Shown here one piece after another: positions 27,860 through 36,605 of a stretch of 64,000 bases of DNA. Both the position numbers and the translations under genes were made by a program. Origin of the DNA: Mycobacterium sp. 050128 (GTDB taxonomy: Bacteria > Actinomycetota > Actinomycetes > Mycobacteriales > Mycobacteriaceae); contig NZ_JAZGLW010000001.1 in NCBI RefSeq assembly GCF_036409155.1, positions 806,001 through 870,000 of the forward strand, given 5' to 3'. How positions within the stretch are numbered: the first letter of the stretch is position 1; each line of letters begins with the position of its first letter. A model generated the notes under the pieces. That model saw nothing but the letters and a program-made list of their open reading frames with translations. It was not told where the DNA came from and made no database searches.

Positions 27860-28678
27860 TCACGGCTCCGGCAGCGCTTTCCAGTCCCGCGACACCTGCG
27901 AGCCGAACCGCGGGGCCCGCCGCTCGAAGAACGCGGTGACTCCTTCGCTCGCGTCGGGGGTGCCCATCACGCGGTGGTGCAACTGCGTCTCCAGCGAGGC
28001 GACCTGCCGCGGCGTGTACCCCTGAATCGCGGTGTCCCACAACAGCCGCTTGCACAACGCCGCCGACATCGGCGCCACATTGACCGCGATGTCGCGGGCC
28101 ATCTCCAGCGCGGTGTCGAGCACCTGCGCGGCGGGTACCGCTCGATTCGCGATACCGTAAGCGACGGCCTCGGGCCCGTCGAATGTGCGCCCGGTCAGCA
28201 GCACCTCGGCCGCCACACCGAGATTGGTCAGGTGCGCCAATGTCCAATGCGCCATGCAATCGGGTATCACTCCCCGGCGCACTTGCACCACACCGTATTT
28301 GGCGTCCTCGGCGAGGATGCGGATGTCGGCCTGCAGCGCGATCGTCAGCCCGATGCCGATGGCATGCCCGTTGACGGCAGCGATCACCGGTTTGCGCAAT
28401 GCGAACGCCGGCGGATCGATGGGCGACGCGGAAAACCCGGCAATGTCTTGGGGGCTGTCGAACGGCGTTGCGCCGCCGGAGAAATCGGCACCCGCGCAAA
28501 AAGCACGGCCCGCCCCGGTGACCACGATGGCCCGGACGTCGTCGTTCTCGTCGCACTCCCAATAGGCGCGGCTCAGCAGCGAGCCCATCTCGGCGGTGTA
28601 GGCGTTGAGTAACTCGGGCCGATTGAGCGTGACGACCGCCACGCCCGCGTCGACGTCGGTCACCACGTCGCTGCTCAT
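27860..28678 (-). CDS. Enoyl-CoA hydratase/isomerase family protein
   Basis: Crotonase-fold protein of 272 aa. The oxyanion-hole segments are AFCAGADFSGGA and NGHAIGIGLTIALQADIRI. The catalytic glutamate position that follows reads in VVQVRRGVIPDCMAHW rather than the usual FxxPExGL..P, so hydratase chemistry is not certain. It is translationally coupled to the upstream LLM gene (ATGA at 28675-28678). It probably acts on a CoA thioester in fatty-acid or sterol breakdown. Confidence 0.88.
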   Translation of the reverse strand: MSSDVVTDVDAGVAVVTLNRPELLNAYTAEMGSLLSRAYWECDENDDVRAIVVTGAGRAFCAGADFSGGATPFDSPQDIAGFSASPIDPPAFALRKPVIAAVNGHAIGIGLTIALQADIRILAEDAKYGVVQVRRGVIPDCMAHWTLAHLTNLGVAAEVLLTGRTFDGPEAVAYGIANRAVPAAQVLDTALEMARDIAVNVAPMSAALCKRLLWDTAIQGYTPRQVASLETQLHHRVMGTPDASEGVTAFFERRAPRFGSQVSRDWKALPEP

Positions 28679-29697
28679 CGCCGCGCGGGCCTGCGGTGCA
28701 GGGCGTCGATCAGGCCGGCAAGGTCCGCGTTGACCGGTGTGTAGTAGGGGAAGTAGCAACACACTTCGTCGACGTGATCGCCGAACCGCTGCGCGATCTG
28801 CTGCGCGCATTGCTCCGGTGTCCCGACGATTCCGATCCGGGCCACCATGTCGTCGGTGATCAGGGCGCGCATCTCGGCAAAGCGGCCCTGCTTGGACAGC
28901 GCGTTGAGCTCCGGCTGGACCTCCGCCCAGCCCTCCGCCTCGAGCACCGGCAGGTAGGCCGGTGTGGATCCGTAGAAGGCGATCAGCGACGCGACGCCGT
29001 CGACCGCGGCCGCCAGGTCCCCCTCGTTGCTGCCGACCGCGACCATGGCCTGGGCGACCACCTGAAAATCGTTGGCGGAGCGCTGCGAACGGCGAAGTCC
29101 CTCGTTGATCGCGGGGACGGTGTGGTCGACGAAGTGGCGGGCGCTGTTGAACGGCATGACCAGCAGGCCGTCGGCGACTTCGCCGGCGGTGCGCGTCATG
29201 ATCGGGCCCAATGCCCCCATCAACACCGGCGGCGGCCCGAACGGGTTCGGGCCAGGGTTGAAATTGGGCGCCATCAGGGTGTGGGTGAAGAACTCGCCAC
29301 GAAAGTTCAACGGGGACTGGCCTTCCCACGCCGCGAAGATCGCCTTGATCGCCGCGATGGTTTCGGCCATCCGCGCCGCCGGCCGATGCCAGGTGCTGCC
29401 GTAGCGCTTTTCGATGTGGACCTTGATCTGCGAGCCCAGCCCGAGCCGGAACCTGCCGCCGCTGTAAACCTGCAAATCGTAGGCGGCGTGCGCCATGTGC
29501 AGCGGACTGCGCGGCGCGGCGATCGCGACATTGGTCATCAAGTCCAGGTTGGTCTCGTTGGCCGCGATGAGCAGCGGAAAGAACACATCGTGCTGACCCT
29601 CGAAGGTGAACAGGCCGTCGGCACCCGTCTCGACGATCTCGGCCGCACTCGCCGACGCACCGGTGGGCGATCCGTTTACTTGCAGATGTACTTTCAC
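28675..29697 (-). CDS. Luciferase-like (LLM class) F420-dependent oxidoreductase
   Basis: A 340-aa TIM-barrel enzyme of the luciferase-like family, which in mycobacteria usually uses coenzyme F420. Markers are the N-terminal strand MKVHLQVNG, SPLHMAHAAYDLQVYSGGRF (the conserved barrel region), and RLGLGSQIK. It resembles the TIGR03617-type mycobacterial enzymes. Its stop overlaps the enoyl-CoA hydratase start, so both are likely to act on one lipid-CoA pathway. The substrate is not known. Confidence 0.87.
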   Translation of the reverse strand: MKVHLQVNGSPTGASASAAEIVETGADGLFTFEGQHDVFFPLLIAANETNLDLMTNVAIAAPRSPLHMAHAAYDLQVYSGGRFRLGLGSQIKVHIEKRYGSTWHRPAARMAETIAAIKAIFAAWEGQSPLNFRGEFFTHTLMAPNFNPGPNPFGPPPVLMGALGPIMTRTAGEVADGLLVMPFNSARHFVDHTVPAINEGLRRSQRSANDFQVVAQAMVAVGSNEGDLAAAVDGVASLIAFYGSTPAYLPVLEAEGWAEVQPELNALSKQGRFAEMRALITDDMVARIGIVGTPEQCAQQIAQRFGDHVDEVCCYFPYYTPVNADLAGLIDALHRRPARR

Positions 29698-29744
29698 TCA
29701 ACCGTCCAGTCGCGCAATCAATTTCCCTATAGGAAAGCACACCG

Positions 29745-30368
29745 CTACTCCGACAACTGGAACTCCACCATCTCGGCGATCGCGTCGACCGCCTCACTCA
29801 GTGCTGCGAGCCGGTCGGCCGCCGACGGCGCCGCCAGCACGGCATAGCGGTCGGCCGCGCCGATCGGGATACGAGTGGCCAACGTGTACAGCCGCTGTCC
29901 CGCGTCGGCATCGTCGGGGCCCAGCAGTACCTCGCGGTCCGGCAGCATGGTGTCGCGCGCTTCGGCGATCCGCTCGAACAAGGCCATCATCCGGTCTTCG
30001 ATGTCGACGAGCTGCGCCACGGTGACCGCGGCACCGGGTTCATCGGGCCACGGCTGCACCGACGCCCGCGGGTAGGGATCGTCGGCCAGCCACTCGGACA
30101 CCCGAATCCGCTCGCCGGTCCGGCAGCCCACGGCGTAGCGCTCGGCGCCCTGCTCGACGCATTCTTCGATCGTGCACAGGACGCCGACGTCGCAGCGCGC
30201 ATCGCCGCCGCCGACCTCGCGACCGCGCGAGATCAGCACGACGCCGAACGGTTCGCCGGCGTCGACGCAATGCCGCACCAGCGCGACGTAGCGCGGCTCG
30301 AAAATGCGCAACGGCAGATCCTGGTTCGGCAGCAACGCCGCCTCCAGGGGAAACATCGCCAGCTCCAT
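29745..30368 (-). CDS. Lon N-terminal (substrate-binding) domain protein (Rv0434-like)
   Basis: A 207-aa protein built of the LON substrate-binding domain alone, without ATPase or protease parts. It shows [20 protein letters not shown], then RIFEPRYVALVRHC and FGVVLISRGREVGG. Free-standing Lon-N proteins are conserved in actinobacteria and are thought to bind unfolded or specific proteins, but the role is unproven. The start overlaps the stop of the carboxylate-amine ligase gene by 1 bp (TGATG), the same pairing as Rv0433-Rv0434. Confidence 0.9.
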   Translation of the reverse strand: MELAMFPLEAALLPNQDLPLRIFEPRYVALVRHCVDAGEPFGVVLISRGREVGGGDARCDVGVLCTIEECVEQGAERYAVGCRTGERIRVSEWLADDPYPRASVQPWPDEPGAAVTVAQLVDIEDRMMALFERIAEARDTMLPDREVLLGPDDADAGQRLYTLATRIPIGAADRYAVLAAPSAADRLAALSEAVDAIAEMVEFQLSE

Positions 30369-31510
30369 CAGATCTCCAGCTCGCCCACCAACGCGTCGAC
30401 GACAGCACGCAAATCGCCGTCGTGCTCTTCGGCCACCCGGCGCTGTCGCTGATAGGAAGCACCGTGGCGCCAGATGTCCTCCACCGCCGCGAGTTCGTCG
30501 GTGCAGTGCAGCAACTTGGCGACCGGCTCCAAGCGGTTCAGCACATCGGCGAGGTCGTCGGTGACCAGGCGCTCGTTGCTGTCGGCGTCCTGGATGATCA
30601 CCGCGTCCAGGCCGTAGCGCGCCGCGCGCCACTTGTTCTCCTGGTTATGCCACGGCGGCATCGTGGGCAGCGACTCGTCGGCTTCCAGCCGGCGATCCAG
30701 GTCGACCACCAGGCAGTGTGTCAGCGCGACCAGCGCGCTCAGCTCACGCAGGTTGGACACGCCGTCGCAGACTCGCACCTCGAGTGTGCCCAGATGCGGC
30801 GAAGGCCTTATATCCCAACGGACTTCGTCGACGTGGTCGATGATGCCGGTCTTCTTCTGGTCATAGACGAACCCTTCGAATTCCGGCCACGTCTGAAACT
30901 GGAACGGTAGCCCGGCGGTGGGCAACTGCTGGAACATCATGGCGCGGTTGCTGGCATATCCGGTGTCCACGCCGGTCCACCACGGTGACGACGCGGACAG
31001 CGCCAGCAGGTGCGGGTAGTAGCGCAGCAGTGACGTCATGATCGGCATCACCTTGTGCGCCGAGGAGATTCCCACGTGCACGTGCACACCCCAGATCAGC
31101 ATCTGGCGTCCCCACCACTGGGTGCGCTTGATCAGCTCGGCGTAGCGGGGCGCATCGGTGAGCTGCTGGGTGCTCCACTGCGCGAACGGGTGAGCGCCGG
31201 CGCAGAACAGTTCCATGCCGCGGGCCCGGACAATCTGGCGCGCGGGACCCAACGTCGCGCGCAGATCCTCGATCGCCTGCGCGGTGCAATCGCAGATGCC
31301 GCTGACCACCTCGACGGTGTTGCGCAGCAATTCCTTGTGCACACGCGGGTTTTCGCCGATCTCGGCGATGACGGAGGTGGCCTCGTTACTCAGATCGCGG
31401 GTCTGCGCGTCGACGAGGGCGAACTCCCACTCCACGCCGAGCGTCGGCCGCGGCGACCGGGCGAAATCGATATGCGCGTCGCCCTTTTCAAAGGACCTGT
31501 TAGCCGGCAC
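30368..31510 (-). CDS. Carboxylate-amine ligase, glutamate-cysteine ligase 2 family (Rv0433-like)
   Basis: A 380-aa member of the GCS2/YbdK family, which joins glutamate and an amine such as cysteine using ATP. Visible motifs are [39 protein letters not shown] and [12 protein letters not shown]. The true substrate in mycobacteria is not settled. GTG at 31510 ([10 protein letters not shown]) gives near-family length and overlaps the sodC end by 11 bp; an ATG at 31546 would reach further into sodC and is less likely. It is the third gene of a virR-sodC-ligase-Lon-N run. Confidence 0.88.
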   Translation of the reverse strand: MPANRSFEKGDAHIDFARSPRPTLGVEWEFALVDAQTRDLSNEATSVIAEIGENPRVHKELLRNTVEVVSGICDCTAQAIEDLRATLGPARQIVRARGMELFCAGAHPFAQWSTQQLTDAPRYAELIKRTQWWGRQMLIWGVHVHVGISSAHKVMPIMTSLLRYYPHLLALSASSPWWTGVDTGYASNRAMMFQQLPTAGLPFQFQTWPEFEGFVYDQKKTGIIDHVDEVRWDIRPSPHLGTLEVRVCDGVSNLRELSALVALTHCLVVDLDRRLEADESLPTMPPWHNQENKWRAARYGLDAVIIQDADSNERLVTDDLADVLNRLEPVAKLLHCTDELAAVEDIWRHGASYQRQRRVAEEHDGDLRAVVDALVGELEI

Positions 31511-32201
31511 CAATGACACCGCACGCCACTCGCTTGCCGGCGTCACCAGTGCTCATCGTCATCGCATCCGGACCCGGCGCCCCGTTGGTCTGGCTGTATC
31601 GCTCCGGCGGAATGTTGGCGAAGTTGTCCGCACCCGCGTGGATGATGATCGCCGTCTTTTCACCCGTCAACAGGTCGTCCATCGCGAAGGCGTCGGTGGT
31701 GGTCACCAACGTCCCGGCACCGTCTTTGCGAACCTCCAGCGAGGTGAGGTCCCCGCTGGCGGGCTCGGCTGCGTGGCCGGGCGCTTGGAAGTGGCCGCCC
31801 GCGGAAAGGAAGTCACCGGGTGCACCGCCGGTCGGGCCAACCGAATTGGGCTCGCACTTGCCGACTTTGTGGATGTGCACGCCGTGGAAGCCGGGCGCGA
31901 TCTGACCCACCCCGGTCGTCGCGATCGTGATGGTGGCATAACCGTTGGCGAAGTCGAGCGTCGCGGTCGCAACCTGGGTCCCGTCGGGCGCGCGCAGATG
32001 GGTCGTGATGCTCCGCTTGCCTTCGCTCGCGGTTCCCGCGGTTGCCGGCGCGGGTGATCCCGTCCAGATGGACGGAGTGGTACCCGGGACCGACGACGCG
32101 TGTTGGGGCGACGAGCACGCACTCAGCAAAACGACACTGGTGGCTGCGGACAGTGCGGACAGGGTGACAACGACATTGCGGTGACCGGCAAGCGTAGGCA
32201 T
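31500..32201 (-). CDS. sodC: Copper superoxide dismutase lipoprotein SodC
   Basis: Periplasmic/surface superoxide dismutase of 233 aa that protects against host superoxide. The lipobox LSAC has its Cys at residue 29. Copper ligands are visible in [13 protein letters not shown], in SAGGHF and in [15 protein letters not shown]. The loop [18 protein letters not shown] lacks the histidines that bind zinc in classical enzymes, in line with the known Cu-only form of M. tuberculosis SodC. It sits between virR and the carboxylate-amine ligase, as in M. tuberculosis. Confidence 0.95.
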   Translation of the reverse strand: MPTLAGHRNVVVTLSALSAATSVVLLSACSSPQHASSVPGTTPSIWTGSPAPATAGTASEGKRSITTHLRAPDGTQVATATLDFANGYATITIATTGVGQIAPGFHGVHIHKVGKCEPNSVGPTGGAPGDFLSAGGHFQAPGHAAEPASGDLTSLEVRKDGAGTLVTTTDAFAMDDLLTGEKTAIIIHAGADNFANIPPERYSQTNGAPGPDAMTMSTGDAGKRVACGVIGAG

Positions 32202-32233
32202 AGCGAGAGCCTAACCCGGCTCACGACTCCGAG

Positions 32234-32716
32234 TCAGCCCGCGACCAAGACGATTACGCCGGGCGGTTCTCCGCTAAGCGCGGGGATGCGCGGTTCGACC
32301 GGCGCGCCCAGGTTTTTGCCGACCGCGTCCGCGGTGGCGTGCTCGCTACCCGCGTCGGTGAAGTACACGGTCGTGGCGGTCACTTCGGGCAACGTCAGAT
32401 TCCCGACGTCGATGACCTTGAAGTTGGCGGCCTTCAGTTGGTCCGCGGTGTGCGCGGCAACGCCTTCTTTGCCGGAGATGTTGAACACGTGGATGTCGGC
32501 ATCGGTGGCCGTGGGCTTCGGACTCGTCGAGGTCGACGCGGCGGTGCTGCTGGTGCTGGTCGCGCTCGAGGCCGACGAGGCCGAGTCGTCGTCGGACTTC
32601 CCGGAGGAGCTCAGAGCCTGCCAGCCGAGCAGCAAAAAGATGACGCCGAGAAACAACAGCACCATCACCATGGCCCGCAGTGGGAGCCCCGTGGAATCGG
32701 GAACACGCTCTTTCAT
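32234..32716 (-). CDS. virR: VirR, LytR-C domain envelope protein (Rv0431-like)
   Basis: A 160-aa membrane-anchored protein. Residues 14-34 are one transmembrane helix (RAMVMVLLFLGVIFLLLGWQ), 38-70 a Ser/Thr-rich low-complexity linker, and 74-160 a LytR_C domain (IHVFNISGKEGVAAHTADQL). In M. tuberculosis VirR limits membrane-vesicle release and affects cell-wall porosity. The position between sodC and the DUF3263 gene matches Rv0431. Confidence 0.92.
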   Translation of the reverse strand: MKERVPDSTGLPLRAMVMVLLFLGVIFLLLGWQALSSSGKSDDDSASSASSATSTSSTAASTSTSPKPTATDADIHVFNISGKEGVAAHTADQLKAANFKVIDVGNLTLPEVTATTVYFTDAGSEHATADAVGKNLGAPVEPRIPALSGEPPGVIVLVAG

Positions 32717-32735
32717 CGAGCCCTACTGTAGCTAG

Positions 32736-33044
32736 TCAGGTCACCTCGAAGCCGAGGCGCCGCGCTGCGCGCGCTTTCTGACGGCTGGCCCGCAACCGCC
32801 GCAACCGCTTCACCAGCATCGGGTCGGCGGCCAGCGCCTCCGGCCGATCCACTAGCGCGTTCAGCACTTGGTAGTACCGCGTTGCCGACATCGAGAACAA
32901 TTCTTTGATCGCGTCTTCCTTGACACCGGCGAACTTCCACCACTGACGCTCGAAGGCCAGGATGTCGTGTTCGCGTCGGGTCAGCCCATCGGCGATTTCA
33001 GCATCGTCCCCCGATCGATTTGCCCGCGCCATGGCGCTGTCCAT
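32736..33044 (-). CDS. DUF3263 protein (Rv0430-like)
   Basis: A 102-aa small basic protein conserved in actinobacteria. It has the core LTRREHDILAFERQWWKFAG followed by KEDAIKELFSMSATRYYQVL and a C-terminal Arg-rich helix, which resembles a sigma-factor-like helix-turn-helix. Its length equals that of Rv0430. It heads the minus-strand run that continues with virR and sodC. The function is unknown; DNA or RNA polymerase binding is only a guess from the basic helices. Confidence 0.9.
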   Translation of the reverse strand: MDSAMARANRSGDDAEIADGLTRREHDILAFERQWWKFAGVKEDAIKELFSMSATRYYQVLNALVDRPEALAADPMLVKRLRRLRASRQKARAARRLGFEVT

Positions 33045-33220
33045 ATCGCTTCCCCTGGACCCTTCCGCCGAATTCCGTGTAGCTCTACTGACTTGACTTA
33101 CACCGGGGCATGTTTCGGCGAATATTGAATCACGCCGCGAACCCTCAAGCGCTCATCCAGACCCGCGAGTCGGCGGATTGCCTTCATTGCTTACTTCGCG
33201 GCCCCTTAAGCTAGCCGACC

Positions 33221-33814
33221 ATGGCAGTCGTACCAATCCGCATCGTGGGCGATCCGGTGTTGCATACACCGACCACACCGGTGCCCGTCGATGCCGACGG
33301 TTCGCTGCCGGCAGACCTCGCCGGGTTGATCTCCGACCTGTACGACACCATGGACGCCGCCCACGGCGTCGGGCTGGCCGCCAATCAGATCGGACACGGC
33401 CTGCGGCTGTTCGTCTACGACTGTGCCGACGACCGCGGCATGACCGAGCGCCGCCGCGGTGTGATCGTCAACCCGATCCTGGAAACCTCCGAGATACCCG
33501 AGACCATGCCCGACCCGAGCGACGACGACGAGGGGTGCCTGTCGGTTCCCGGTGAGTCGTTTCCCACCGGGCGCGCGAAGTGGGCGCGAGTGACCGGGCT
33601 GGACGCCGACGGCAAACCGATCACCATCGAGGGCACCGGACTGTTCGCCCGGATGCTGCAGCACGAGACGGGCCACCTGGACGGCTTCCTCTACCTGGAC
33701 CGCCTGATCGGACGGCACGCCCGCGCCGCGAAGCGCACCGTCAAATCCCACGGCTGGGGTGTGCCCGGGCTGTCGTGGATGCCCGGCGAGGGACCGGATC
33801 CGTTCGGTCACTGA
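33221..33814 (+). CDS. def: Peptide deformylase
   Basis: Metal enzyme that removes the formyl group from the N-terminus of new proteins. It is 197 aa, the mycobacterial length. All three family motifs are intact: [19 protein letters not shown] (Cys metal ligand) and QHETGHLDG (HExxH, the other two ligands and catalytic Glu). A mycobacterial C-terminal extension is present. It is coupled to the next gene by TGATG. The order def-acetyltransferase-xthA matches Rv0429c-Rv0427c. Confidence 0.97.
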   Translation: MAVVPIRIVGDPVLHTPTTPVPVDADGSLPADLAGLISDLYDTMDAAHGVGLAANQIGHGLRLFVYDCADDRGMTERRRGVIVNPILETSEIPETMPDPSDDDEGCLSVPGESFPTGRAKWARVTGLDADGKPITIEGTGLFARMLQHETGHLDGFLYLDRLIGRHARAAKRTVKSHGWGVPGLSWMPGEGPDPFGH

Positions 33815-34569
33815 TGGTCTCGTGGCCGAGCCTCGGAACCCGGGTGACGGTTCGCTACCGGCGTCCGGCCGGATCGGTTCCGCCGCTCACGGATGCGGTC
33901 GGGCACCTGCTGGCGGTGGATCCGGTAGTGCGGGTGCGGACGAAGACGGGGGCGGTCGCCGAATTCGCGGCCGCCGATGTGGTGGCCCTGCGGGTGCTGA
34001 CCGACGCACCGGTGCGCACGTCGGCGATCCGCGCGCTGGAATGCGCCGCCGCGGCGGCCTGGCCCGGCCCAGCGCACGCCTGGCTGGACGGCTGGCTGCT
34101 GCGGTTCGGCGAAGCCGGCCTGGCCCCGAATTCGGCAGTGCCACTGGATATTTCCGCCCGGTTCAGCTCAGTCCCGGCGATCGTCGCCTGGTACGACCGT
34201 CGCGGCCGGTCCGCGCTGCTGGCCATCCCGGACCGCTTGCTGACCCCGCCGCGCACCGCGGTGGCCGATCACACCGAGCGCGTGTTGGTCCGCGACCTGG
34301 GTGACCTGGCCGCACGGGAGCCCGACCCGTCGGCCGCGCCACCGGGTGCGGCCGTGACCGATGCGCCCGACGGCACCCGCTGGGTGGGCCTTTCGGCACC
34401 CCGCGAAGACCTGTTGGTCTGGGGTGCGAGCCACGGCGCCACCCGCGCATACATCGCGGTCGCCCAGGGCGATACGGCCACCGCCGGCCTCGCCGACAAC
34501 CTCGGCTTCCGACGACACCACCGCCGTCGCTACTTCGACGCCCGGTCGGGCGGCTGGGATAGCGTCTAG
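33814..34569 (+). CDS. GNAT-like protein (Rv0428c-like) with a shortened catalytic region
   Basis: A 251-aa protein whose N-terminal half matches Rv0428c (barrel-like segment TRVTVRYRRPAGS, then ALECAAAAAWPGPAHAWLDG and LLRFGEAGLAPNSAVPL). The C-terminal acetyltransferase part retains GATRAYIAV and LGFRRHHRRRYFDAR, but the stretch between RWVGLSA and LLVWGA, where relatives carry the acetyl-CoA loop (R-x-x-G-x-G/A), is missing. Rv0428c is 302 aa. The reading frame is intact, so the shortening is by in-frame loss, and activity is doubtful. It lies between def (TGATG) and xthA (2 bp). Confidence 0.78.
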   Translation: MVSWPSLGTRVTVRYRRPAGSVPPLTDAVGHLLAVDPVVRVRTKTGAVAEFAAADVVALRVLTDAPVRTSAIRALECAAAAAWPGPAHAWLDGWLLRFGEAGLAPNSAVPLDISARFSSVPAIVAWYDRRGRSALLAIPDRLLTPPRTAVADHTERVLVRDLGDLAAREPDPSAAPPGAAVTDAPDGTRWVGLSAPREDLLVWGASHGATRAYIAVAQGDTATAGLADNLGFRRHHRRRYFDARSGGWDSV

Positions 34570-34571
34570 CT

Positions 34572-35378
34572 GTGCGACTAGCGACCTGGAACGTCAACTC
34601 GATTCGCACCCGCCTGGACCGCGTCACCGATTGGCTGGCCCGCGCCGAGGTCGACGTGTTGGCCATGCAGGAGACCAAGTGCTCCGACAGCCAGTTCCCC
34701 GCCCTGCCCTTCGTGGAACTCGGCTACGAGGTCGCCCACGTCGGCTTCAACCAGTGGAACGGCGTGGCGATCGCGTCTCGCGTGGGCCTGGACAACGTGC
34801 AGGTCGGATTCGACGGCCAGCCCACCTGGAGCAGCAAGCCGGAAGTGGCCGCAACCGCCGAAGCCCGCGCCCTGGGGGCGACCTGCGGCGGCGTCCGGGT
34901 GTGGAGTCTCTACGTGCCCAACGGCCGCACCCTGGCCGACCCGCACTACACCTACAAGCTGGAATGGCTTGCCGCCCTGCGCGATACGGCCGCCGGCTGG
35001 CTGCACGACGATCCCACCGCTCAGATCGCAATGGTCGGCGACTGGAACATCGCACCGACCGACGACGACGTCTGGAGCACCGAATTCTTCGTCGGCGCCA
35101 CGCATGTGTCCGAGCCCGAACGCCGGGCGTTCAACGCGATTGTCGACGCGCAATTCACCGACGTAGTACGGCCATTCACGCCGGGCCCCGGCGTCTATAC
35201 CTATTGGGATTACACCCAGCTCCGGTTCCCGAAAAAGCAAGGTATGCGCATCGACTTCATCCTCGCCTCACCGGCACTGGCCGGGCGGGTCAGCGATGCG
35301 CAGATTGTCCGGGACGAGCGCAAAGGCAAGGCGCCCAGCGATCACGCGCCGGTATTGGTCGACTTGAATCCCGGATAA
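34572..35378 (+). CDS. xthA: Exodeoxyribonuclease III / AP endonuclease
   Basis: Repairs abasic sites in DNA. It is a 268-aa endonuclease/exonuclease/phosphatase-fold protein. Motifs are MRLATWNVNSIRTRLDRV (metal Asn), LAMQETKCSD (metal Glu), VPNGRTLADPHYTYKLEWL, MVGDWNIAP (Asp, Asn), RIDFILASP, and the terminal SDHAPVLVDL with the catalytic Asp-His. Translation starts at GTG 34572, 3 bp after the preceding stop. The orthologue is Rv0427c, with which it shares gene order. Confidence 0.96.
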   Translation: MRLATWNVNSIRTRLDRVTDWLARAEVDVLAMQETKCSDSQFPALPFVELGYEVAHVGFNQWNGVAIASRVGLDNVQVGFDGQPTWSSKPEVAATAEARALGATCGGVRVWSLYVPNGRTLADPHYTYKLEWLAALRDTAAGWLHDDPTAQIAMVGDWNIAPTDDDVWSTEFFVGATHVSEPERRAFNAIVDAQFTDVVRPFTPGPGVYTYWDYTQLRFPKKQGMRIDFILASPALAGRVSDAQIVRDERKGKAPSDHAPVLVDLNPG

Positions 35379-35549
35379 CCGCACAAATTCCGGACGACTT
35401 CGCGTTGTGAGTACGTTTCCGACGTGGCAGCATTTTGCGTTGTTAGATACGTGCACAATTTTCGTGACTGCTGTTAACTTCCCGTTCGGCGGGTATACAT
35501 GTTGCTACGCGGTTTGCAGCCAGAGCGACCAAGGATCCAGGGAGTCATC

Positions 35550-35987
35550 ATGGGTGTCGTCGGAGGGGCAGTCCGTAACGCGGGCAAAACTGTCAATCGC
35601 GCGGCGGATGCCACCACCGCCGCTGCGGGCGCCGTCGGAGGCGCGGCAATCAATGGAATCGTCGGTGGGGTAACCGGCGCGGCCGAGGGCATCAAGCGGG
35701 GTATCAACTCGGGCAGCCACTCGACCCCGGCGGCCGCACTGGCCATCGGCGCGTTGGGCGTGGCCGGGCTCGTCGAGTGGCCGCTGCTGTTGGCGGTCGG
35801 CGGCGGCGCGCTGGTGTTGCACCGGCTCAGCCACAAACCTGGCGGCCCGTCGAAGGCCCAGCTCAAGCCGGTGCCGACCGAGTCGGCGCCGCAAAAGTCC
35901 GCGCCGTCGAAGTCCGCTACCAAGGCCCCGGCCAAGAAGACGGCCGGACGTCGCGCCGGGGCCGCGGCGTTGCGCAGCACCAACTAG
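35550..35987 (+). CDS. Small Gly/Ala-rich membrane protein (Rv0426c-like)
   Basis: A 145-aa protein with a glycine-zipper-like N-terminal half (VVGGAVRNAGKTVNRAADA, AAGAVGGAAINGIVGGVTGA), two hydrophobic segments (about 62-100), and a Lys/Pro/Ala-rich cytoplasmic-type tail. In M. tuberculosis a similar protein (Rv0426c) immediately precedes ctpH, a P-type ATPase. No ATPase gene follows here. ATG 35550 follows GGAGTC. The last six codons including the stop are duplicated directly downstream (see the repeat feature). Confidence 0.75.
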   Translation: MGVVGGAVRNAGKTVNRAADATTAAAGAVGGAAINGIVGGVTGAAEGIKRGINSGSHSTPAAALAIGALGVAGLVEWPLLLAVGGGALVLHRLSHKPGGPSKAQLKPVPTESAPQKSAPSKSATKAPAKKTAGRRAGAAALRSTN

Positions 35988-36005
35988 TTGCGCAACACCA
36001 CCTAG
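35970..36005 (+). repeat. 18-bp tandem duplication of the gene end
   Basis: The 18 bp TTGCGCAGCACCAACTAG, which encode the last five residues and stop of the preceding gene, are followed at once by TTGCGCAACACCACCTAG (16 of 18 identical). The second copy is untranslated. Confidence 0.85.
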
Positions 36006-36326
36006 AGGGGTCTTACGCGGAGGCGCGTTGCGGCCGGCCATGCGGCCGCCCGGCAGCGTGTGCTGACGGGTCGGGGCAGATCGTCGCCCGGGGTCGCGAA
36101 ATCACTCGCGACGAAAAGCGCGGTGGCCTGCGATGCGTCCGATCGGGCTGGACGATCTCCACGATCCCGACGCGCCACAGCAGCGCATAGAGTTCGAGCA
36201 ACGGCACGCGGAGCACCGAGGCAACAGAGGAAAATATCGGATCGGCCAGGGAGTCGGTCGTCGACATAGACCGACGGTGACCAAGTCACCCGGCGAGTTG
36301 GGAAACCCTTCGTTACTGAAAGGCAA
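35988..36326. other. Gene-free stretch where ctpH would be expected
   Basis: No convincing gene. A minus-strand frame from 36267 to 36013 (84 codons, MSTTDSLADPIFSSVASVL) is open and starts with a hydrophobic stretch, but its second half is Arg/Pro-rich shadow-like sequence. I see no remnant of P-type ATPase motifs. The last 50 bp should hold the promoter and ribosome-binding site (AAAGG) of the next small gene. Confidence 0.5.
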
Positions 36327-36605
36327 ATGATGGCGGAAAAGAAAACTCGCCGTGCAACATCTCAACGCGAAGCGGTGGAGAAAATTCGCGCAGGCGAAAC
36401 CTTCGTGGTGAAGCTGCCCGTGATCGGGCAGACCGAGATTCCGCGACCCGAACAGCTGGCCTACTACGGCGGCCTGGCCGCCCTGGCCGCACTCGAACTG
36501 ATCGACTGGCCGGTCGCCCTGGTCATCGCCGCCGGACACATACTGGCCAGCAACCACCACAACCGGCTGCTGGAAGAAATCGGCGAAGCGATGGAAGAGG
36601 TCTAG
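36327..36605 (+). CDS. Small membrane protein (Rv0424c-like)
   Basis: A 92-aa protein. The N-terminal 35 residues are charged and helical (SQREAVEKIRAGETFVVKLP), then PRPEQLAYYGGLAALAALEL and IDWPVALVIAAGHILASNHH form a membrane hairpin, and the C-terminus is acidic. The pattern ALELIDWPVALVIAAGH is shared with Rv0424c and with the segment VAGLVEWPLLLAVGGGAL of the gene at 35550, so the two may be distant relatives. ATG 36330 is an alternative start. Its stop overlaps that of the convergent ANTAR gene. Confidence 0.75.
   Translation: MMAEKKTRRATSQREAVEKIRAGETFVVKLPVIGQTEIPRPEQLAYYGGLAALAALELIDWPVALVIAAGHILASNHHNRLLEEIGEAMEEV

Noticed and set aside
28679..29797. Long in-frame extension of the enoyl-CoA hydratase gene
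   Set aside because: The extension lies over the luciferase-like gene and is Arg-rich shadow sequence; the ATGA overlap fixes the start at 28678.
36013..36267. 84-codon minus-strand frame in the ctpH gap
   Set aside because: It has a hydrophobic start, but no recognisable homology, no clear ribosome-binding site and an Arg/Pro-rich second half; kept only as a remark in the gap entry.
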